Of a stretch of 64,000 nucleotides of DNA, positions 42,421 through 53,553 are shown one piece after another. Every line of letters begins with the position of its first letter. The stretch's first letter is position 1. The DNA lies in NCBI RefSeq assembly GCF_000721495.1, contig NZ_JOHY01000024.1:28768-92767 (forward strand), given 5' to 3'. The stretch comes from Streptomyces sp. NRRL F-5123. GTDB lineage: Bacteria > Actinomycetota > Actinomycetes > Streptomycetales > Streptomycetaceae. Below the pieces are notes generated by a model. The model did not search any database, was not told the DNA's origin, and was given only the letters and a program-made list of their open reading frames with translations. The position numbers and the translations under genes were made by a program.

Positions 42421-42513
42421 ATCATTGATCGGGTGGTGGAGATCACAAAGGTGAGCCGGTACCCCGTGTCGCAGATCACAGACCGGGAGGCATAGGATGC
42501 AGGCGACTTGGGC

Positions 42514-42566
42514 TTGTGAACTGCCTCACATAGACGCGATCTTGGTCGACGGGTGAGGCGGCTCAC
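42514..42566 (+). promoter_or_regulatory. Two Rex-like (NADH/NAD redox) operators before nuoA
   Basis: TTGTGAACTGCCTCACAT (42514-42531) fits the Rex operator TTGTGAANNNNTTCACAA with few changes. A second inverted repeat, GTGAGGCGGCTCAC (42553-42566), has the same 4-bp spacer and centre 37 bp on. Both lie downstream of the TAGGAT element, where bound Rex could block transcription. Rex senses the NADH/NAD ratio in Streptomyces, and the genes downstream encode NADH dehydrogenase. Confidence 0.6.
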
Positions 42567-42620
42567 ACCGAAGTCGGTCCGTACATGTCAGTCACTGCCG
42601 ACTGGAAGGAGCGGGGGACG

Positions 42621-42980
42621 GTGAACGCCTACGCGCCCATTCTCGTGCTGGGGGGCATCGCGGCCGGCTTCGCGATCTTCTCCGTTTTCATGGCCTCGAT
42701 CATCGGGCCGAAACGGTACAACCGGGCCAAGTTGGAAGCGTACGAGTGCGGCATCGAGCCCACTCCGCAACCGGCCGGCGGCGGGCGCTTCCCGATCAAG
42801 TACTACCTGACGGCGATGCTCTTCATCGTCTTCGACATCGAGATCGTCTTCCTCTACCCCTGGGCCGTCACCTTCGACCGCCTGGGGATGTTCGGGCTCG
42901 TGGAGATGCTCCTCTTCGTGCTCACCGTCTTCGTCGCCTACGCCTACGTGTGGCGGCGCGGCGGCCTGGAATGGGACTAG
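42621..42980 (+). CDS. nuoA: NADH-quinone oxidoreductase subunit A
   Basis: First gene of a complete 14-gene complex I operon. NuoA is a small membrane-arm subunit that helps form the quinone-binding junction. The 119-residue protein has three membrane helices (about 5-28, 63-85, 90-110) and the conserved YECGIEP loop and [19 protein letters not shown] 42621 follows AAGGAG by 9 nt and matches Streptomyces NuoA starts; a GTG/ATG further up would add 12 unconserved residues. nuoB follows at 28 nt. Confidence 0.96.
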   Translation: MNAYAPILVLGGIAAGFAIFSVFMASIIGPKRYNRAKLEAYECGIEPTPQPAGGGRFPIKYYLTAMLFIVFDIEIVFLYPWAVTFDRLGMFGLVEMLLFVLTVFVAYAYVWRRGGLEWD

Positions 42981-43008
42981 GGACCGAGGGGACAAGGGGA
43001 GCCAACCC

Positions 43009-43563
43009 ATGGGTATCGAAGAGAAACTGCCGAGCGGATTCCTGCTCACGACGGTGGAGCAGGCGGCCGGCTGGGTACGCAAGGCGTCGGTCTTCCCGGC
43101 CACCTTCGGCCTGGCCTGCTGCGCCATCGAGATGATGACCACCGGCGCGGGCCGCTACGACATGGCCCGCTTCGGCATGGAGGTCTTCCGCGGCTCGCCG
43201 CGGCAGGCCGACCTGATGATCGTCGCGGGCCGGGTGAGCCAGAAGATGGCGCCGGTGCTGCGGCAGGTCTACGACCAGATGCCGAACCCCAAGTGGGTCA
43301 TCTCGATGGGCGTGTGCGCCTCCAGCGGCGGGATGTTCAACAACTACGCGATCGTGCAGGGCGTCGACCACGTCGTGCCGGTCGACATCTACCTGCCCGG
43401 CTGCCCGCCGCGCCCCGAGATGCTGCTCGACGCGATCCTCAAGCTGCACGAGAAGATCCAGGGCTCCAAGCTCGGCGTGAACCGCGAGGAGGCGGCCCGC
43501 GAGGCCGAGGAGGCCGCCCGCACGGCGCTCCCCATTATCGAGATGAAGGGGCTCCTGCGATGA
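43009..43563 (+). CDS. nuoB: NADH-quinone oxidoreductase subunit B
   Basis: NuoB holds cluster N2, the last iron-sulfur centre that passes electrons to menaquinone. In the 184-residue protein the ligand Cys residues are the adjacent pair in [10 protein letters not shown] (37-38), VCASSGG (about 102) and PGCPPRPE (about 132). The last 30 residues are an Ala/Glu extension typical of actinomycetes. Its TGA overlaps the nuoC ATG (ATGA), showing coupling. Confidence 0.97.
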   Translation: MGIEEKLPSGFLLTTVEQAAGWVRKASVFPATFGLACCAIEMMTTGAGRYDMARFGMEVFRGSPRQADLMIVAGRVSQKMAPVLRQVYDQMPNPKWVISMGVCASSGGMFNNYAIVQGVDHVVPVDIYLPGCPPRPEMLLDAILKLHEKIQGSKLGVNREEAAREAEEAARTALPIIEMKGLLR

Positions 43564-44282
43564 GCGACGCCAGCAGCGGGGCCGCGGTCCCCGCCCCCCG
43601 CGAGCAGCAGCCCGGCGAGGTCATCGGGGTGCGCCGCGGCATGTTCGGCGCCAACAACGGCGGCGACACCTCCGGTTACGGCGGCCTGGTCCGCACCGTC
43701 CGGCTGCCCGGCGCGAGCACGCGCCCGTACGGCGGCAAGGACGGGGTCTTCGACGAGATCGCCGACGAGCTGGAAGGCGCGCTGGAGGAGACGGGGCTGC
43801 CGCCGGCCGACGCGATCGAGAAGGTCGTCGTCGACCGCGGCGAGATGACGCTGCACATCGCCCGCGAGCACCTGGTCCGGGTCGCGCAGACGCTGCGCGA
43901 CGACCCGGCGCTGCGCTTCGAGCTGTGCACGGGCGTCAGCGGCGTGCACTACCCCAGCGACGAGGGCCGCGAGCTGCACGCCGTCTACCACCTGCGGTCG
44001 ATCACCCACGGGCGGCTGATCCGCGTCGAGGTGAGCGTGGCCGACGCCGACCCGCACATCCCCTCGCTCGTCGGCGTCTACCCGACGAACGACTGGCACG
44101 AGCGCGAGACGTACGACTTCTTCGGCATCGTCTTCGACGGCCACCCCGCGCTCACCCGGATCATGATGCCGGACGACTGGCCCGGCCACCCGCAGCGCAA
44201 GGACTACCCGCTCGGCGGCATCCCCGTCGAGTACAAGGGCGCATCGATTCCGGCTCCCGACCAGCGGAGGTCGTACTCATGA
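43560..44282 (+). CDS. nuoC: NADH-quinone oxidoreductase subunit C
   Basis: Peripheral-arm subunit without cofactor that braces NuoB, NuoD and NuoI. The 240-residue protein carries the Complex1_30kDa signature [20 protein letters not shown] and ends [15 protein letters not shown]. About 70 N-terminal residues (to [12 protein letters not shown]) form an actinomycete extension. Its start overlaps nuoB and its stop overlaps nuoD, both ATGA. NuoC and NuoD are separate here, not fused as in E. coli. Confidence 0.96.
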   Translation: MSDASSGAAVPAPREQQPGEVIGVRRGMFGANNGGDTSGYGGLVRTVRLPGASTRPYGGKDGVFDEIADELEGALEETGLPPADAIEKVVVDRGEMTLHIAREHLVRVAQTLRDDPALRFELCTGVSGVHYPSDEGRELHAVYHLRSITHGRLIRVEVSVADADPHIPSLVGVYPTNDWHERETYDFFGIVFDGHPALTRIMMPDDWPGHPQRKDYPLGGIPVEYKGASIPAPDQRRSYS

Positions 44283-45616
44283 CGAACGGATACGCGTCCC
44301 CCCAGCAGGCGGAGGAGCGGGAGACCACCGAGGGCCGGGTCTTCACCGTCACCGGTGGCGACTGGGACGAGCTGGCCGAGCAGGTCACCGGCACCGACGA
44401 CGAGCGCATCATCGTCAACATGGGCCCGCAGCACCCGTCGACCCACGGCGTGCTGCGGCTGATCCTGGAGATCGACGGCGAGACCGTCACCGAGGCGCGC
44501 TCCGGCATCGGCTACCTGCACACCGGCATCGAGAAGAACATGGAGTACCGGACCTGGGTCCAGGGCTCCACGTTCGTCACGCGCATGGACTACCTGACGC
44601 CGCTGTTCAACGAGACGGCCTACTGCCTCGCCGTCGAGAAGCTGCTCGGCATCGAGGACCAGGTCCCGGACCGCGCCACGGTCCTGCGGGTGCTGCTCAT
44701 GGAGCTCAACCGGATCTCCTCCCACCTGGTGTGCATCGCCACCGGCGGCATGGAGCTGGGCGCCACCACGATCATGATCTACGGCTTCCGCGACCGCGAG
44801 ATGATCCTGGACATCCTGGAGCTGATCACCGGCCTGCGGATGAACCACGCGTACGTCCGCGTCGGCGGCCTCGCGCAGGACCTGCCGCCCGGCGCGGTGG
44901 ACCAGATCCGCGAGTTCGTGAAGAAGTTCCGGAAGAACCTGCCGGAGTACGACAAGCTCGCGACCGGCAACCCGATCTTCAAGGGCCGCATGCAGGACGT
45001 CGGCTACCTCGACCTCACCGGCTGCATGGCGCTCGGCGCGACCGGCCCGATCGTGCGCGCCGCGGGCCTGCCGCACGACCTGCGCAAGTCCGACCCGTAC
45101 TGCGGCTACGAGAACTACGACTTCGAGATCCCGACGGCCGACTCCTGCGACTCCTACGGGCGCTTCGTCGTCCGGCTCGCGGAGATGCACGAGAGCCTGA
45201 AGATCGTCGAGCAGTGCCTGGACCGGCTCGCGCCCGGCCCGGTCATGGTCGAGGACAAGAAGATCGCCTGGCCGGCGCAGCTCGCGCTCGGGCCGGACGG
45301 AATGGGCAACAGCCTCGACCACATCAAGAAGATCATGGGCACCTCCATGGAGGCCCTGATCCACCACTTCAAGCTGGTCACCGAAGGCTTCCGGGTGCCG
45401 CCGGGGCAGGCCTACGCGGCGGTCGAGTCCGCGAAGGGCGAGTTGGGCGTGCACGCGGTCAGCGACGGCGGGACGCGCCCCTACCGGGTGCACTTCCGCG
45501 ACCCGTCGTTCACCAACCTGCAGTCCATGGCGGCGATGTGCGAGGGCGGCCAGGTGGCCGACGTCATCGTCGCCGTAGCGTCCATCGACCCCGTGATGGG
45601 AGGCGTCGACCGATGA
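44279..45616 (+). CDS. nuoD: NADH-quinone oxidoreductase subunit D
   Basis: NuoD, with NuoB, forms the quinone-reduction site. The 445-residue 49-kDa-type subunit has [14 protein letters not shown] near residue 48, the conserved [14 protein letters not shown], and ends in the fold-closing GVDR. It resembles [NiFe]-hydrogenase large subunits but lacks the nickel Cys pairs. Overlaps with nuoC and nuoE (ATGA both sides) show strict coupling in the operon. Confidence 0.97.
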   Translation: MTNGYASPQQAEERETTEGRVFTVTGGDWDELAEQVTGTDDERIIVNMGPQHPSTHGVLRLILEIDGETVTEARSGIGYLHTGIEKNMEYRTWVQGSTFVTRMDYLTPLFNETAYCLAVEKLLGIEDQVPDRATVLRVLLMELNRISSHLVCIATGGMELGATTIMIYGFRDREMILDILELITGLRMNHAYVRVGGLAQDLPPGAVDQIREFVKKFRKNLPEYDKLATGNPIFKGRMQDVGYLDLTGCMALGATGPIVRAAGLPHDLRKSDPYCGYENYDFEIPTADSCDSYGRFVVRLAEMHESLKIVEQCLDRLAPGPVMVEDKKIAWPAQLALGPDGMGNSLDHIKKIMGTSMEALIHHFKLVTEGFRVPPGQAYAAVESAKGELGVHAVSDGGTRPYRVHFRDPSFTNLQSMAAMCEGGQVADVIVAVASIDPVMGGVDR

Positions 45617-46488
45617 CCGACGTGTCACTGGGCATCCCCGAGATGCCCGCGCCCGACTACCCGGCCGACGTGCGCGCCCGGCTGGAGAGCGACGCGAAGG
45701 AGGTGATCGCCCGCTACCCCGGCTCGCGCAGCGCGCTGCTGCCGCTGCTGCACCTCGTGCAGTCCGAGGACGGCCATGTGACGCGCACCGGCATCCGCTT
45801 CTGCGCCGAGATGCTGAACCTGACGACGGCCGAGGTCACCGCGGTCTCGACCTTCTACACCATGTACCGCCGCAAGCCGAGCGGCGACTACCAGGTGGGC
45901 GTCTGCACCAACACGCTGTGCGCGGTCATGGGCGGCGACGCGATCTTCGACGAGCTCAAGCAGCACCTCGGCGTCGGCAACGACGAGACCACCGCCGACG
46001 GCAAGGTCACGCTGGAGCACATCGAGTGCAACGCGGCCTGCGACTTCGCGCCCGTGGTGATGGTGAACTGGGAGTTCTTCGACAACCAGACGCCCGAGTC
46101 CGCCAAGGCGCTGGTCGACGACCTGATCGCCGGGCGCGAGGTGCGGCCCACCCGCGGGGCGCCGATCTGCACGTACAAGGAGACCGCGCGGATCCTGGCC
46201 GGCTTCCCCGACCAGCGCGAGGGCGCGGTCGAGGCGAGCGGCGGCGCCGGCCACGCGTCGCTCGCGGGTCTGCGGCTGCACCGCGGCGAGGCCCCGGCGC
46301 ACACCGTGCCGCAGCAGGCCGAGCCGCACCGCACCGAGAGCGGCGCCTTCGACACGCCGACCTCGCCCTCGCCGGCCGCGCACCCCAGCTCGCACGACGC
46401 CCCGCAGCAGTCCGCGGTCTCCGACCCGGACAACCCGGCCGGACCGGCGGGCGGAGCCACCGAATCGACCCGCGGGGAGGGCGAGTGA
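45613..46488 (+). CDS. nuoE: NADH-quinone oxidoreductase subunit E
   Basis: Thioredoxin-like subunit holding the off-path [2Fe-2S] cluster N1a. The core (about 1-205) shows CTNTLC and [11 protein letters not shown], the four ligand Cys positions. At 291 residues it is longer than usual (about 160-240), because a Pro/Ala/Ser/Glu-rich tail of about 80 residues follows. That tail looks disordered and has no known role. The GTGATG junction with nuoF overlaps the stop. Confidence 0.95.
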   Translation: MTDVSLGIPEMPAPDYPADVRARLESDAKEVIARYPGSRSALLPLLHLVQSEDGHVTRTGIRFCAEMLNLTTAEVTAVSTFYTMYRRKPSGDYQVGVCTNTLCAVMGGDAIFDELKQHLGVGNDETTADGKVTLEHIECNAACDFAPVVMVNWEFFDNQTPESAKALVDDLIAGREVRPTRGAPICTYKETARILAGFPDQREGAVEASGGAGHASLAGLRLHRGEAPAHTVPQQAEPHRTESGAFDTPTSPSPAAHPSSHDAPQQSAVSDPDNPAGPAGGATESTRGEGE

Positions 46489-47822
46489 TGACCGTGGAAT
46501 CGGCCGAGAAGCTGCTCGCGCCCGTCCTGTCGGCCTTCTGGGACGACCCGAGGTCATGGACGCTGGACACCTACCGCCGGCACGACGGCTACCAGGGCCT
46601 GGCCAAGGCCCTCGCGATGCCGCAGGACGACGTCATCGCCTACGTCAAGGACTCGGGCCTGCGCGGCCGCGGCGGCGCGGGCTTCCCCACCGGCATGAAG
46701 TGGCAGTTCATCCCGCAGGGCGACGGCAAGCCGCACTACCTCGTCGTCAACGCCGACGAGTCGGAGCCGGGCACCTGCAAGGACATCCCGCTGCTCTTCG
46801 CCAACCCGCACTCCCTCATCGAGGGCATGATCATCGCGTGCTACGCGATCCGCTCGCATCACGCCTTCATCTACCTCCGCGGTGAGACCGTTCCCGTCCT
46901 GCGCCGGCTGCACGAAGCCGTCCGCGAGGCCTACGCGGCCGGCTACCTGGGCAGCAACATCCTCGGCAGCGGCTTCGACCTCGACCTCACCGTGCACGCC
47001 GGCGCCGGCGCGTACATCTGCGGTGAGGAGACCGCGCTGCTGGACTCGCTGGAGGGCCGCCGCGGCCAGCCGAGGCTGCGCCCGCCCTTCCCCGCCGTCG
47101 AGGGGCTCTACGCCTGCCCCACTGTGGTGAACAACGTCGAATCCATCGCGTCGGTTCCCGCGATCATGCTGCGCGGCAAGGAGTGGTTCCGCTCGATGGG
47201 CAGCGAGAAGTCCCCGGGCTTCACCCTCTACTCGCTGTCCGGCCACGTCGCCCGCCCCGGGCAGTACGAGGCCCCGCTCGGCATCACGCTGCGGCAGCTG
47301 CTGGAGATGGGCGGCGGTATGCGGCCCGGCCACCGGCTGAAGTTCTGGACACCGGGCGGCTCGTCCACCCCGATGTTCACCGAGGAGCACCTCGACGTGC
47401 CGCTCGACTACGAGGGCGTGGGCGCCGCCGGGTCGATGCTCGGCACCAAGGCGCTCCAGTGCTTCGACGAGACCACGTGCGTGGTGCGCGCGGTCACCCG
47501 CTGGACCGAGTTCTACGCCCACGAGTCGTGCGGCAAGTGCACGCCCTGCCGCGAAGGCACGTACTGGCTCGTCCAGTTGCTGCGCGACATCGAGGCCGGG
47601 AAGGGCTCGCCCGGCGACCTGGACAAGCTGAACGACATCGCCGACAACATCAACGGCAAGTCCTTCTGCGCGCTCGGCGACGGCGCCGCGGCCCCGATCT
47701 TCTCCTCGCTCAAGTACTTCCGCGCGGAGTACGAGGAGCACATCGAGCGCAAGGGCTGCCCCTTCGACCCGGCCCGCTCCACCGCCTGGGCCGACAAGTA
47801 CCGTACGGAGGCCCACGCGTGA
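46488..47822 (+). CDS. nuoF: NADH-quinone oxidoreductase subunit F
   Basis: NuoF binds NADH and FMN and carries cluster N3, where electrons enter. The 444-residue protein has the NADH/FMN glycine-rich [16 protein letters not shown] (about 56-71), [12 protein letters not shown], and the [4Fe-4S] site [11 protein letters not shown] (about 344). ATG 46488 overlaps the nuoE TGA; a GTG 3 nt before it is possible. Its stop overlaps nuoG (GTGA). Confidence 0.97.
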   Translation: MTVESAEKLLAPVLSAFWDDPRSWTLDTYRRHDGYQGLAKALAMPQDDVIAYVKDSGLRGRGGAGFPTGMKWQFIPQGDGKPHYLVVNADESEPGTCKDIPLLFANPHSLIEGMIIACYAIRSHHAFIYLRGETVPVLRRLHEAVREAYAAGYLGSNILGSGFDLDLTVHAGAGAYICGEETALLDSLEGRRGQPRLRPPFPAVEGLYACPTVVNNVESIASVPAIMLRGKEWFRSMGSEKSPGFTLYSLSGHVARPGQYEAPLGITLRQLLEMGGGMRPGHRLKFWTPGGSSTPMFTEEHLDVPLDYEGVGAAGSMLGTKALQCFDETTCVVRAVTRWTEFYAHESCGKCTPCREGTYWLVQLLRDIEAGKGSPGDLDKLNDIADNINGKSFCALGDGAAAPIFSSLKYFRAEYEEHIERKGCPFDPARSTAWADKYRTEAHA

Positions 47823-50314
47823 CCGTCACCACAAGCAGTGCGTCCTCCGGCGCGGGGCAGCCCGCGGTGCCGCCGGAGGACCTGGTCTCGCTGACCGTCG
47901 ACGGCATCCCGGTGTCGGTGCCCAAGGGCACCCTGGTCATCCGGGCCGCGGAGATGGTCGGCGTCGAGATCCCGCGCTTCTGCGACCACCCCCTGCTGGA
48001 CCCGGTCGGGGCCTGCCGGCAGTGCATCGTGGAGATCGAGGGGCAGCGCAAGCCCGTCGCGTCCTGCACGATCACCTGCACCGACGGCATGGTGGTGACC
48101 ACCCAGCTCACCTCCCCGGTCGCCGAGAAGGCGCAGCGCGGCGTGATGGAGCTGCTGCTCATCAACCACCCGCTGGACTGCCCGGTGTGCGACAAGGGCG
48201 GCGAGTGCCCGCTGCAGAACCAGTCGATGAGCCACGGCGACTCCGACTCGCGCTTCGACGGCAGGAAGCGCACGTACGAGAAGCCGGTCCCGATCTCGGC
48301 GCAGGTGCTGCTGGACCGCGAGCGCTGCGTGCTGTGCGCGCGCTGCACGCGCTTCAGCAACCAGGTCGCGGGCGACCCGATGATCGAACTGCTGGAGCGC
48401 GGGGCGCTGCAGCAGGTCGGCATCGGCGCGGGCGACCCCTTCGAGTCGTACTTCTCCGGCAACACCATCCAGATCTGCCCGGTGGGCGCGCTGACGTCGG
48501 CCGCGTACCGCTTCCGGTCGCGGCCGTTCGACCTGGTGTCGTCGCCGTCGGTGTGCGAGCACTGCGCGGGCGGCTGCGCCACCCGTACCGACCACCGGCG
48601 CGGCAAGGTGCTGCGGCGCCTGGCCTCGAACGACCCGGAGGTCAACGAGGAGTGGCTGTGCGACAAGGGCCGCTTCGGCTTCCGCTACGCGCAGCGGCCC
48701 GAGCGGCTGACCCACCCGCTGGTGCGCGGCGCCGACGGTGAACTCGCCCCCGCCTCCTGGCCGGAGGCGCTCGCCGCCGCCGCTGCCGGGCTCGGCGCGG
48801 CGCACGGCCGGGCGGCGGTGCTGCCGGGCGGCCGGCTCACGGTCGAGGACGCGTACGCGTACGCCAAGTTCGCCCGGGTCGTGCTCGGCACCAACGACGT
48901 GGACTTCCGGGCCCGCCCGCACTCCGCCGAGGAGGCCTACTTCCTGGCCTCGGCGGTCGCCGGACGCGGCCTCGACCTGGACGCGACGGGAGTCACCAAC
49001 CGCGCGCTGGAGGCGGCCCCCGCTGTCCTGCTCGCCGGACTGGAGTCGGAGGAGGAGGCCCCCGGCGTCTTCCTGCGGCTGCGCAAGGCCCACCGCAAGC
49101 GCAAGCAGCAGGCGTACGCGCTCGCCACCCACGCCACCCGCGGCCTGGAGAAGGCCGGCGGCATCCTGCTGCCCGCCGCCCCCGGCACCGAACCGGAGTG
49201 GATGGACGCGCTCGCCGGCGGTGTCGGCCTCGACGAGGCCGGGCGGCAGGCGGCCGACGCGCTCCGCAAGGAGGGCGCGGTCATCCTGGTCGGCGAGCGG
49301 CTCGCGACCGTGCCCGGCGGCTACACCGCCGTCATCCGGCTCGCCGCCGCGACCGGCGCGGCCCTGGCGTGGATCCCGCGCCGGGCGGGCGAGCGCGGCG
49401 CGGTCGAGGCGGGCGCGCTGCCCGGGCTGCTGCCCGGCGGCCGCCCGGTGAGCGACCCGCGGGCCCGTGACGAGGTCGCCCGGGTGTGGGGCCTGCCGAC
49501 TCTGTCCGGCCGCTACGGCCGTGACACCGGCGAGATCCTCCGGGCCACCGCGAGCGGCGAGCTGGCCGCGCTGGTCGTCGGCGGCGTCGAGCTCGCCGAT
49601 CTGCCCGACCCGGCGGCCGCCCGCGCGGCGCTGGACGCGGCCGGCTTCGTGGTGAGCCTGGAGCAGCGGCCGAGCGAGGTCACCGAGCGCGCCGACGTGG
49701 TGCTGCCGGTGGCCGCGGTCGCCGAGAAGTCCGGCACCTTCCTCAACTGGGAGGGCAGGGCGCGGATGTTCGAGACCGCGATCAAGCCCGACCAGGCCAC
49801 CGCGCGCCACCAGCTCCCCGACGCCCGGGTGCTGACGATGCTCGCCGACCGGATGGACGTGGCCCTCGGCCTGCCGGACGTGAGGTCCGCGCGCATCGAG
49901 CTGGACCGGCTCGCCGGATGGTCGGGCCCGTATGCGCCCGCGCCGCTGGACTCCTCGGTGCCGCTGCCCCGCCCCGAGCAGGGCCAGGCGGTGCTCGCCG
50001 GGCACCGGCTGCTGCTCGACCAGGGCCGCCTCCAGGACGGCGACGACGCGCTCGCCGCCACCCGGCACGCCGCGGTGGCCCGGCTGTCCGCCGCGACCGC
50101 CGCCGAACTGGACGTGGCCGCAGGCGACTTGCTGACCGTGACGGGACCCGCGGGGGCGACCACGCTGCCGCTGGCCGTCACCCCGATGCCCGACCGCGTG
50201 GTCTGGCTGCCGCTCAACTCGACGGGCTCCGGCGTCGCTTCCGACGTGGGCGCCCTCCCCGGACAGGTCGTCGCGATCGCCGCCGCCGCGCAGGGCCAGG
50301 AGGTCACGTCATGA
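47819..50314 (+). CDS. nuoG: NADH-quinone oxidoreductase subunit G
   Basis: NuoG carries several clusters in series. The 831-residue protein starts with a [2Fe-2S] ferredoxin domain ([16 protein letters not shown]), a His-Cys site and paired [4Fe-4S] sites ([25 protein letters not shown]), then a further one in [17 protein letters not shown] near residue 245. The molybdopterin-like C-terminal half lacks catalytic function but keeps the fold. GTG start; overlaps with nuoF and nuoH. Confidence 0.97.
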   Translation: MTVTTSSASSGAGQPAVPPEDLVSLTVDGIPVSVPKGTLVIRAAEMVGVEIPRFCDHPLLDPVGACRQCIVEIEGQRKPVASCTITCTDGMVVTTQLTSPVAEKAQRGVMELLLINHPLDCPVCDKGGECPLQNQSMSHGDSDSRFDGRKRTYEKPVPISAQVLLDRERCVLCARCTRFSNQVAGDPMIELLERGALQQVGIGAGDPFESYFSGNTIQICPVGALTSAAYRFRSRPFDLVSSPSVCEHCAGGCATRTDHRRGKVLRRLASNDPEVNEEWLCDKGRFGFRYAQRPERLTHPLVRGADGELAPASWPEALAAAAAGLGAAHGRAAVLPGGRLTVEDAYAYAKFARVVLGTNDVDFRARPHSAEEAYFLASAVAGRGLDLDATGVTNRALEAAPAVLLAGLESEEEAPGVFLRLRKAHRKRKQQAYALATHATRGLEKAGGILLPAAPGTEPEWMDALAGGVGLDEAGRQAADALRKEGAVILVGERLATVPGGYTAVIRLAAATGAALAWIPRRAGERGAVEAGALPGLLPGGRPVSDPRARDEVARVWGLPTLSGRYGRDTGEILRATASGELAALVVGGVELADLPDPAAARAALDAAGFVVSLEQRPSEVTERADVVLPVAAVAEKSGTFLNWEGRARMFETAIKPDQATARHQLPDARVLTMLADRMDVALGLPDVRSARIELDRLAGWSGPYAPAPLDSSVPLPRPEQGQAVLAGHRLLLDQGRLQDGDDALAATRHAAVARLSAATAAELDVAAGDLLTVTGPAGATTLPLAVTPMPDRVVWLPLNSTGSGVASDVGALPGQVVAIAAAAQGQEVTS

Positions 50315-51684
50315 GCAGCCAACTGGCCGCCACCGCCGAGAACCTGTCGTTCTTCGGCAACGACGTGTGGTGGCTGATCCTCCTCAAGGCGGTCTTCTGC
50401 TTCGCCTTCGCGATGCTGACCGTGCTGTTCTCCATCGTGTGGGAGCGCAAGGTCGTCGCGTGGATGCAGCTGCGCATCGGCCCCAACCGGCACGGCCCCT
50501 GGGGCATGCTCCAGTCGCTCGCCGACGGTGTGAAGCTCATGCTCAAGGAGGACATCACCGTCAAGCGGGCCGACAAGGTGGTGTTCATCCTCGCGCCGAT
50601 CGTGGCGGCGATCCCCGCGTTCATGTCCTTCGCGGTGATCCCGTTCGGCCCGGCCGACAACGAGGTCTCCATCTTCGGCCAGCGCACCGCGCTGCAGCTC
50701 ACCGACCTGCCGATCGGCATCCTCTACATCCTGGCCACGGCCTCGGTCGGCATCTACGGCATCGTGCTCGCCGGCTGGTCGTCCGGCTCGACCTACCCGC
50801 TGCTCGGCGGTCTGCGCGCGTCGGCCCAGATGATCTCCTACGAGATCGCGATGGGCCTGTCCTTCGCGGCGGTCTTCCTCTACTCCGGGTCGATGTCGAC
50901 GTCGACGATCGTCACCGCCCAGCACGACCGCTGGTACGTGGCGCTGCTGCCGGTGTCCTTCCTGGTCTACATCTGCACGATGATCGGCGAGACCAACCGG
51001 GCCCCGTTCGACATGCCCGAGTCCGAGGGCGACCTCGTCGGCGGCTTCAACACCGAGTACAGCTCGATCAAGTTCGCGCTGTTCATGCTCGCCGAGTACG
51101 TCAACATGGTGACGGTCTCCGCGGTCGCCACGACCCTCTTCCTCGGCGGCTGGCGCGCGCCCTACCCGATCACCACCTTCTGGGAGGGCGCCAACCACGG
51201 CTGGTGGCCCATGCTGTGGTTCGTCGTCAAGGTGCAGTTGCTGCTCTTCTTCTTCATCTGGCTGCGCGGCACGCTCCCCCGGGTGCGCTACGACCAGCTG
51301 ATGAAGATCGGCTGGAAGATCCTCATCCCGGTCTCCATGGTGTGGCTGATGCTCGTCGCCGCGGTCCGCGCGATGCGCAACGAGGACTACAGCTCCACGA
51401 AGATCGTGCTGTACGTCGGCGGCGCCGTCCTTGTGCTGCTGCTGGTCTCGCTGCTCGCCGACCTCTTCCGCGAGCGCGAGGAGCAGAGCAAACCGGCCGA
51501 GGGCGGGCTGCTGGCCCCGCCGGAGCGGTTCGACCCGATGGCCGGCGGCTACCCCGTACCGCCGCTGCCCGGACAGCAGGTGCAGCGGGTGCCGCGCAGG
51601 CCCAGCCGCGCGGAGCCCCAACTCGTCGGAGCATCCGGTCAGGACGCCCCGGAGCAGGAGAAGCAGGAGGACGGCGATGCCTGA
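50311..51684 (+). CDS. nuoH: NADH-quinone oxidoreductase subunit H
   Basis: Membrane subunit at the quinone chamber and the start of the proton path. The 457-residue protein has eight or so helices, the signatures [19 protein letters not shown], and [20 protein letters not shown]. The last 70 residues (from [12 protein letters not shown]) are a hydrophilic Pro/Gln-rich extension seen in actinomycetes. nuoI starts 8 nt before its end. Confidence 0.97.
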   Translation: MSSQLAATAENLSFFGNDVWWLILLKAVFCFAFAMLTVLFSIVWERKVVAWMQLRIGPNRHGPWGMLQSLADGVKLMLKEDITVKRADKVVFILAPIVAAIPAFMSFAVIPFGPADNEVSIFGQRTALQLTDLPIGILYILATASVGIYGIVLAGWSSGSTYPLLGGLRASAQMISYEIAMGLSFAAVFLYSGSMSTSTIVTAQHDRWYVALLPVSFLVYICTMIGETNRAPFDMPESEGDLVGGFNTEYSSIKFALFMLAEYVNMVTVSAVATTLFLGGWRAPYPITTFWEGANHGWWPMLWFVVKVQLLLFFFIWLRGTLPRVRYDQLMKIGWKILIPVSMVWLMLVAAVRAMRNEDYSSTKIVLYVGGAVLVLLLVSLLADLFREREEQSKPAEGGLLAPPERFDPMAGGYPVPPLPGQQVQRVPRRPSRAEPQLVGASGQDAPEQEKQEDGDA

Positions 51685-52318
51685 GTTCCTCGGCCCGGTC
51701 GCAGGCTTCGGCGTGACCTTCAAGGCCATGTTCAAGAAGCGGCTGACCGAGCAGTACCCGGAGTACAAGAAGCCCACGGCGCCCCGCTTCCACGGCCGCC
51801 ACCAGCTCAACCGGCATCCGGACGGGCTGGAGAAGTGCGTCGGCTGCGAGCTGTGCGCGTGGGCCTGCCCGGCGGACGCGATCTACGTGGAGGGCGCGGA
51901 CAACACCGACGAGGAGCGCTACTCGCCCGGCGAGCGCTACGGCCGCGTCTACCAGATCAACTACGCCCGCTGCATCCTGTGCGGGCTGTGCATCGAGGCG
52001 TGCCCGACCCGCGCGCTGACGATGACCAACGAGTACGAACTCGCCGACAGCACCCGCGAGTCGCTGATCTTCACCAAGGAGCAGCTGCTCTCCGGCCTCA
52101 CCGAGGGCATGGTCGAGTCGCCGCACGCGATCTTCCCCGGCATGGACGAGGGCGACTACTACCGTGGCCTGGTCACCGAGGCGGCGCCCGGCACCGAGCG
52201 GCAGGTCGCGGTCTCCAAGGGCGAGAAGCCCGACGAGAGCGTGGCCGACGTGCGGGACGCCGAGGTCGCCCCGGCCCCCGGCGGCGCGGCCCCGGCGGGA
52301 ACGGGGGTCGAGGCATGA
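51677..52318 (+). CDS. nuoI: NADH-quinone oxidoreductase subunit I
   Basis: Ferredoxin-type subunit with clusters N6a and N6b. Two CX2CX2CX3CP motifs are present, [12 protein letters not shown] and [12 protein letters not shown] (about residues 54-65 and 99-110), each serving one [4Fe-4S] centre. The 213 residues include an acidic, Gly/Ala-rich C-terminal tail of about 30. The start lies inside the end of nuoH and the stop overlaps nuoJ (ATGA). Confidence 0.97.
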   Translation: MPEFLGPVAGFGVTFKAMFKKRLTEQYPEYKKPTAPRFHGRHQLNRHPDGLEKCVGCELCAWACPADAIYVEGADNTDEERYSPGERYGRVYQINYARCILCGLCIEACPTRALTMTNEYELADSTRESLIFTKEQLLSGLTEGMVESPHAIFPGMDEGDYYRGLVTEAAPGTERQVAVSKGEKPDESVADVRDAEVAPAPGGAAPAGTGVEA

Positions 52319-53244
52319 GCGCCGCCTCCCACGCCGCGGCCACGCTGACGCTCGCCGCGGACACCGCGTCGAGGACGTCCACCGGCGAGGCCGTGCAGTT
52401 CTGGATCCTGGGCACGGTCGCCGTGCTCGGGGCCCTGGCCACCGTGCTGATGAAGAAGTCGATCCACAGCGCCCTGTCGCTGGCCGGCACGATGATCGTG
52501 CTCGCCGTCTTCTACCTGGCGCAGGGCGCGTACTTCCTCGGCATCGTGCAGATCGTCGTCTACACCGGCGCGATCATGATGCTCTTCCTCTTCGTCGTCA
52601 TGCTCGTCGGCATCACCGCGGCCGACTCGCTGAAGGAGACGCTCAAGGGCCAGCGCTGGATGGCCGCGCTGTGCGGGATCGGTTTCGGCATCCTGCTCAT
52701 CGCCGGCATCTCCAACGCATCCCTCGACACGTTCGAGGGCACGGGCGCGGCGAGCGCCGCGGACGGCGGCAACGTCCAGGGCCTCGCGCACCTGCTCTTC
52801 TCCCAGTACGTGTGGGCCTTCGAGCTCACCGGCGCGCTGCTCATCACCGCGGCGGTCGGCGCGATGGTGCTCACCCACCGCGAGCGTACCGAGGAGCGCC
52901 GCACCCAGCGGGAGCTGGCCGAGGCCCGCTTCCGCGAGGGCGGCCACGTCACCCCGCTGCCGGCGCCCGGCACGTACGCCCGGCACAACGCGGTCGACAT
53001 CCCGGCGCTGCTGCCGGACGGCTCGATCTCCGAGCTGTCGGTCAGCGCGACGCTGCGCGAACGCGGCCAGATCCGCGACGTGTCCGGCGACGCGATGGAG
53101 CGGCTGGCCGGTCTCGACCAGAGCGCGACCCGCTGGCTGGAGCGCGAGGTCGATCTGCCGTCCCGGCCCGCGGTCACCTCGGGCGCGAAGGCCAACGGCA
53201 GTGACGGGGCGGACAACGACCAGGCCGAGGAGGGTGCCAAGTGA
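52315..53244 (+). CDS. nuoJ: NADH-quinone oxidoreductase subunit J
   Basis: Membrane-arm subunit with five helices (about 25-190), including the pi-bulge helix that couples redox to pumping ([20 protein letters not shown]). At 309 residues it is longer than the E. coli form (184); the extra 110 residues after [13 protein letters not shown] are hydrophilic and typical of actinomycetes. nuoK starts inside its stop (GTGA). Confidence 0.95.
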   Translation: MSAASHAAATLTLAADTASRTSTGEAVQFWILGTVAVLGALATVLMKKSIHSALSLAGTMIVLAVFYLAQGAYFLGIVQIVVYTGAIMMLFLFVVMLVGITAADSLKETLKGQRWMAALCGIGFGILLIAGISNASLDTFEGTGAASAADGGNVQGLAHLLFSQYVWAFELTGALLITAAVGAMVLTHRERTEERRTQRELAEARFREGGHVTPLPAPGTYARHNAVDIPALLPDGSISELSVSATLRERGQIRDVSGDAMERLAGLDQSATRWLEREVDLPSRPAVTSGAKANGSDGADNDQAEEGAK

Positions 53245-53540
53245 ATCCGGCCAACTACCTGTACCTGGCCGCGCTGCTGTTCACCATCGGCGCCGCCGGG
53301 GTCCTGATCCGGCGCAACGCGATCGTGGTCTTCATGTGCGTGGAGCTGATGCTGAACGCCTGCAACCTGGCGTTCGTCACCTTCTCCCGGCTGCACGGCA
53401 ACCTCGACGGGCAGGTCATCGCCTTCTTCACGATGGTGGTCGCCGCGGCCGAGGTCGTGGTGGGGCTCGCGATCATCGTGTCGATCTTCCGTTCGCGCCA
53501 CTCGGCCTCGGTCGACGACGCCAATCTGATGAAGCTGTAG
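53241..53540 (+). CDS. nuoK: NADH-quinone oxidoreductase subunit K
   Basis: Small three-helix subunit (99 residues) with the buried Glu of the proton pathway in [16 protein letters not shown]. The second conserved Glu is in [15 protein letters not shown] 53241 overlaps the nuoJ stop. A 13-nt gap with GAGGGG follows before nuoL. Confidence 0.97.
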   Translation: MNPANYLYLAALLFTIGAAGVLIRRNAIVVFMCVELMLNACNLAFVTFSRLHGNLDGQVIAFFTMVVAAAEVVVGLAIIVSIFRSRHSASVDDANLMKL

Positions 53541-53553
53541 AGGGGCTGCGACA

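Noticed and set aside
42044..42620. tRNA or other structured RNA gene in the largest AT-richer gap
   Set aside because: No cloverleaf, T-loop (GGTTCGAATCC-like) or CCA-proximal stem could be found there or elsewhere in the window.
47500..50070. Long open frames antisense to nuoG and nuoF
   Set aside because: High GC opens the antisense frames. They lack family motifs, and the sense strand carries clear iron-sulfur motifs.
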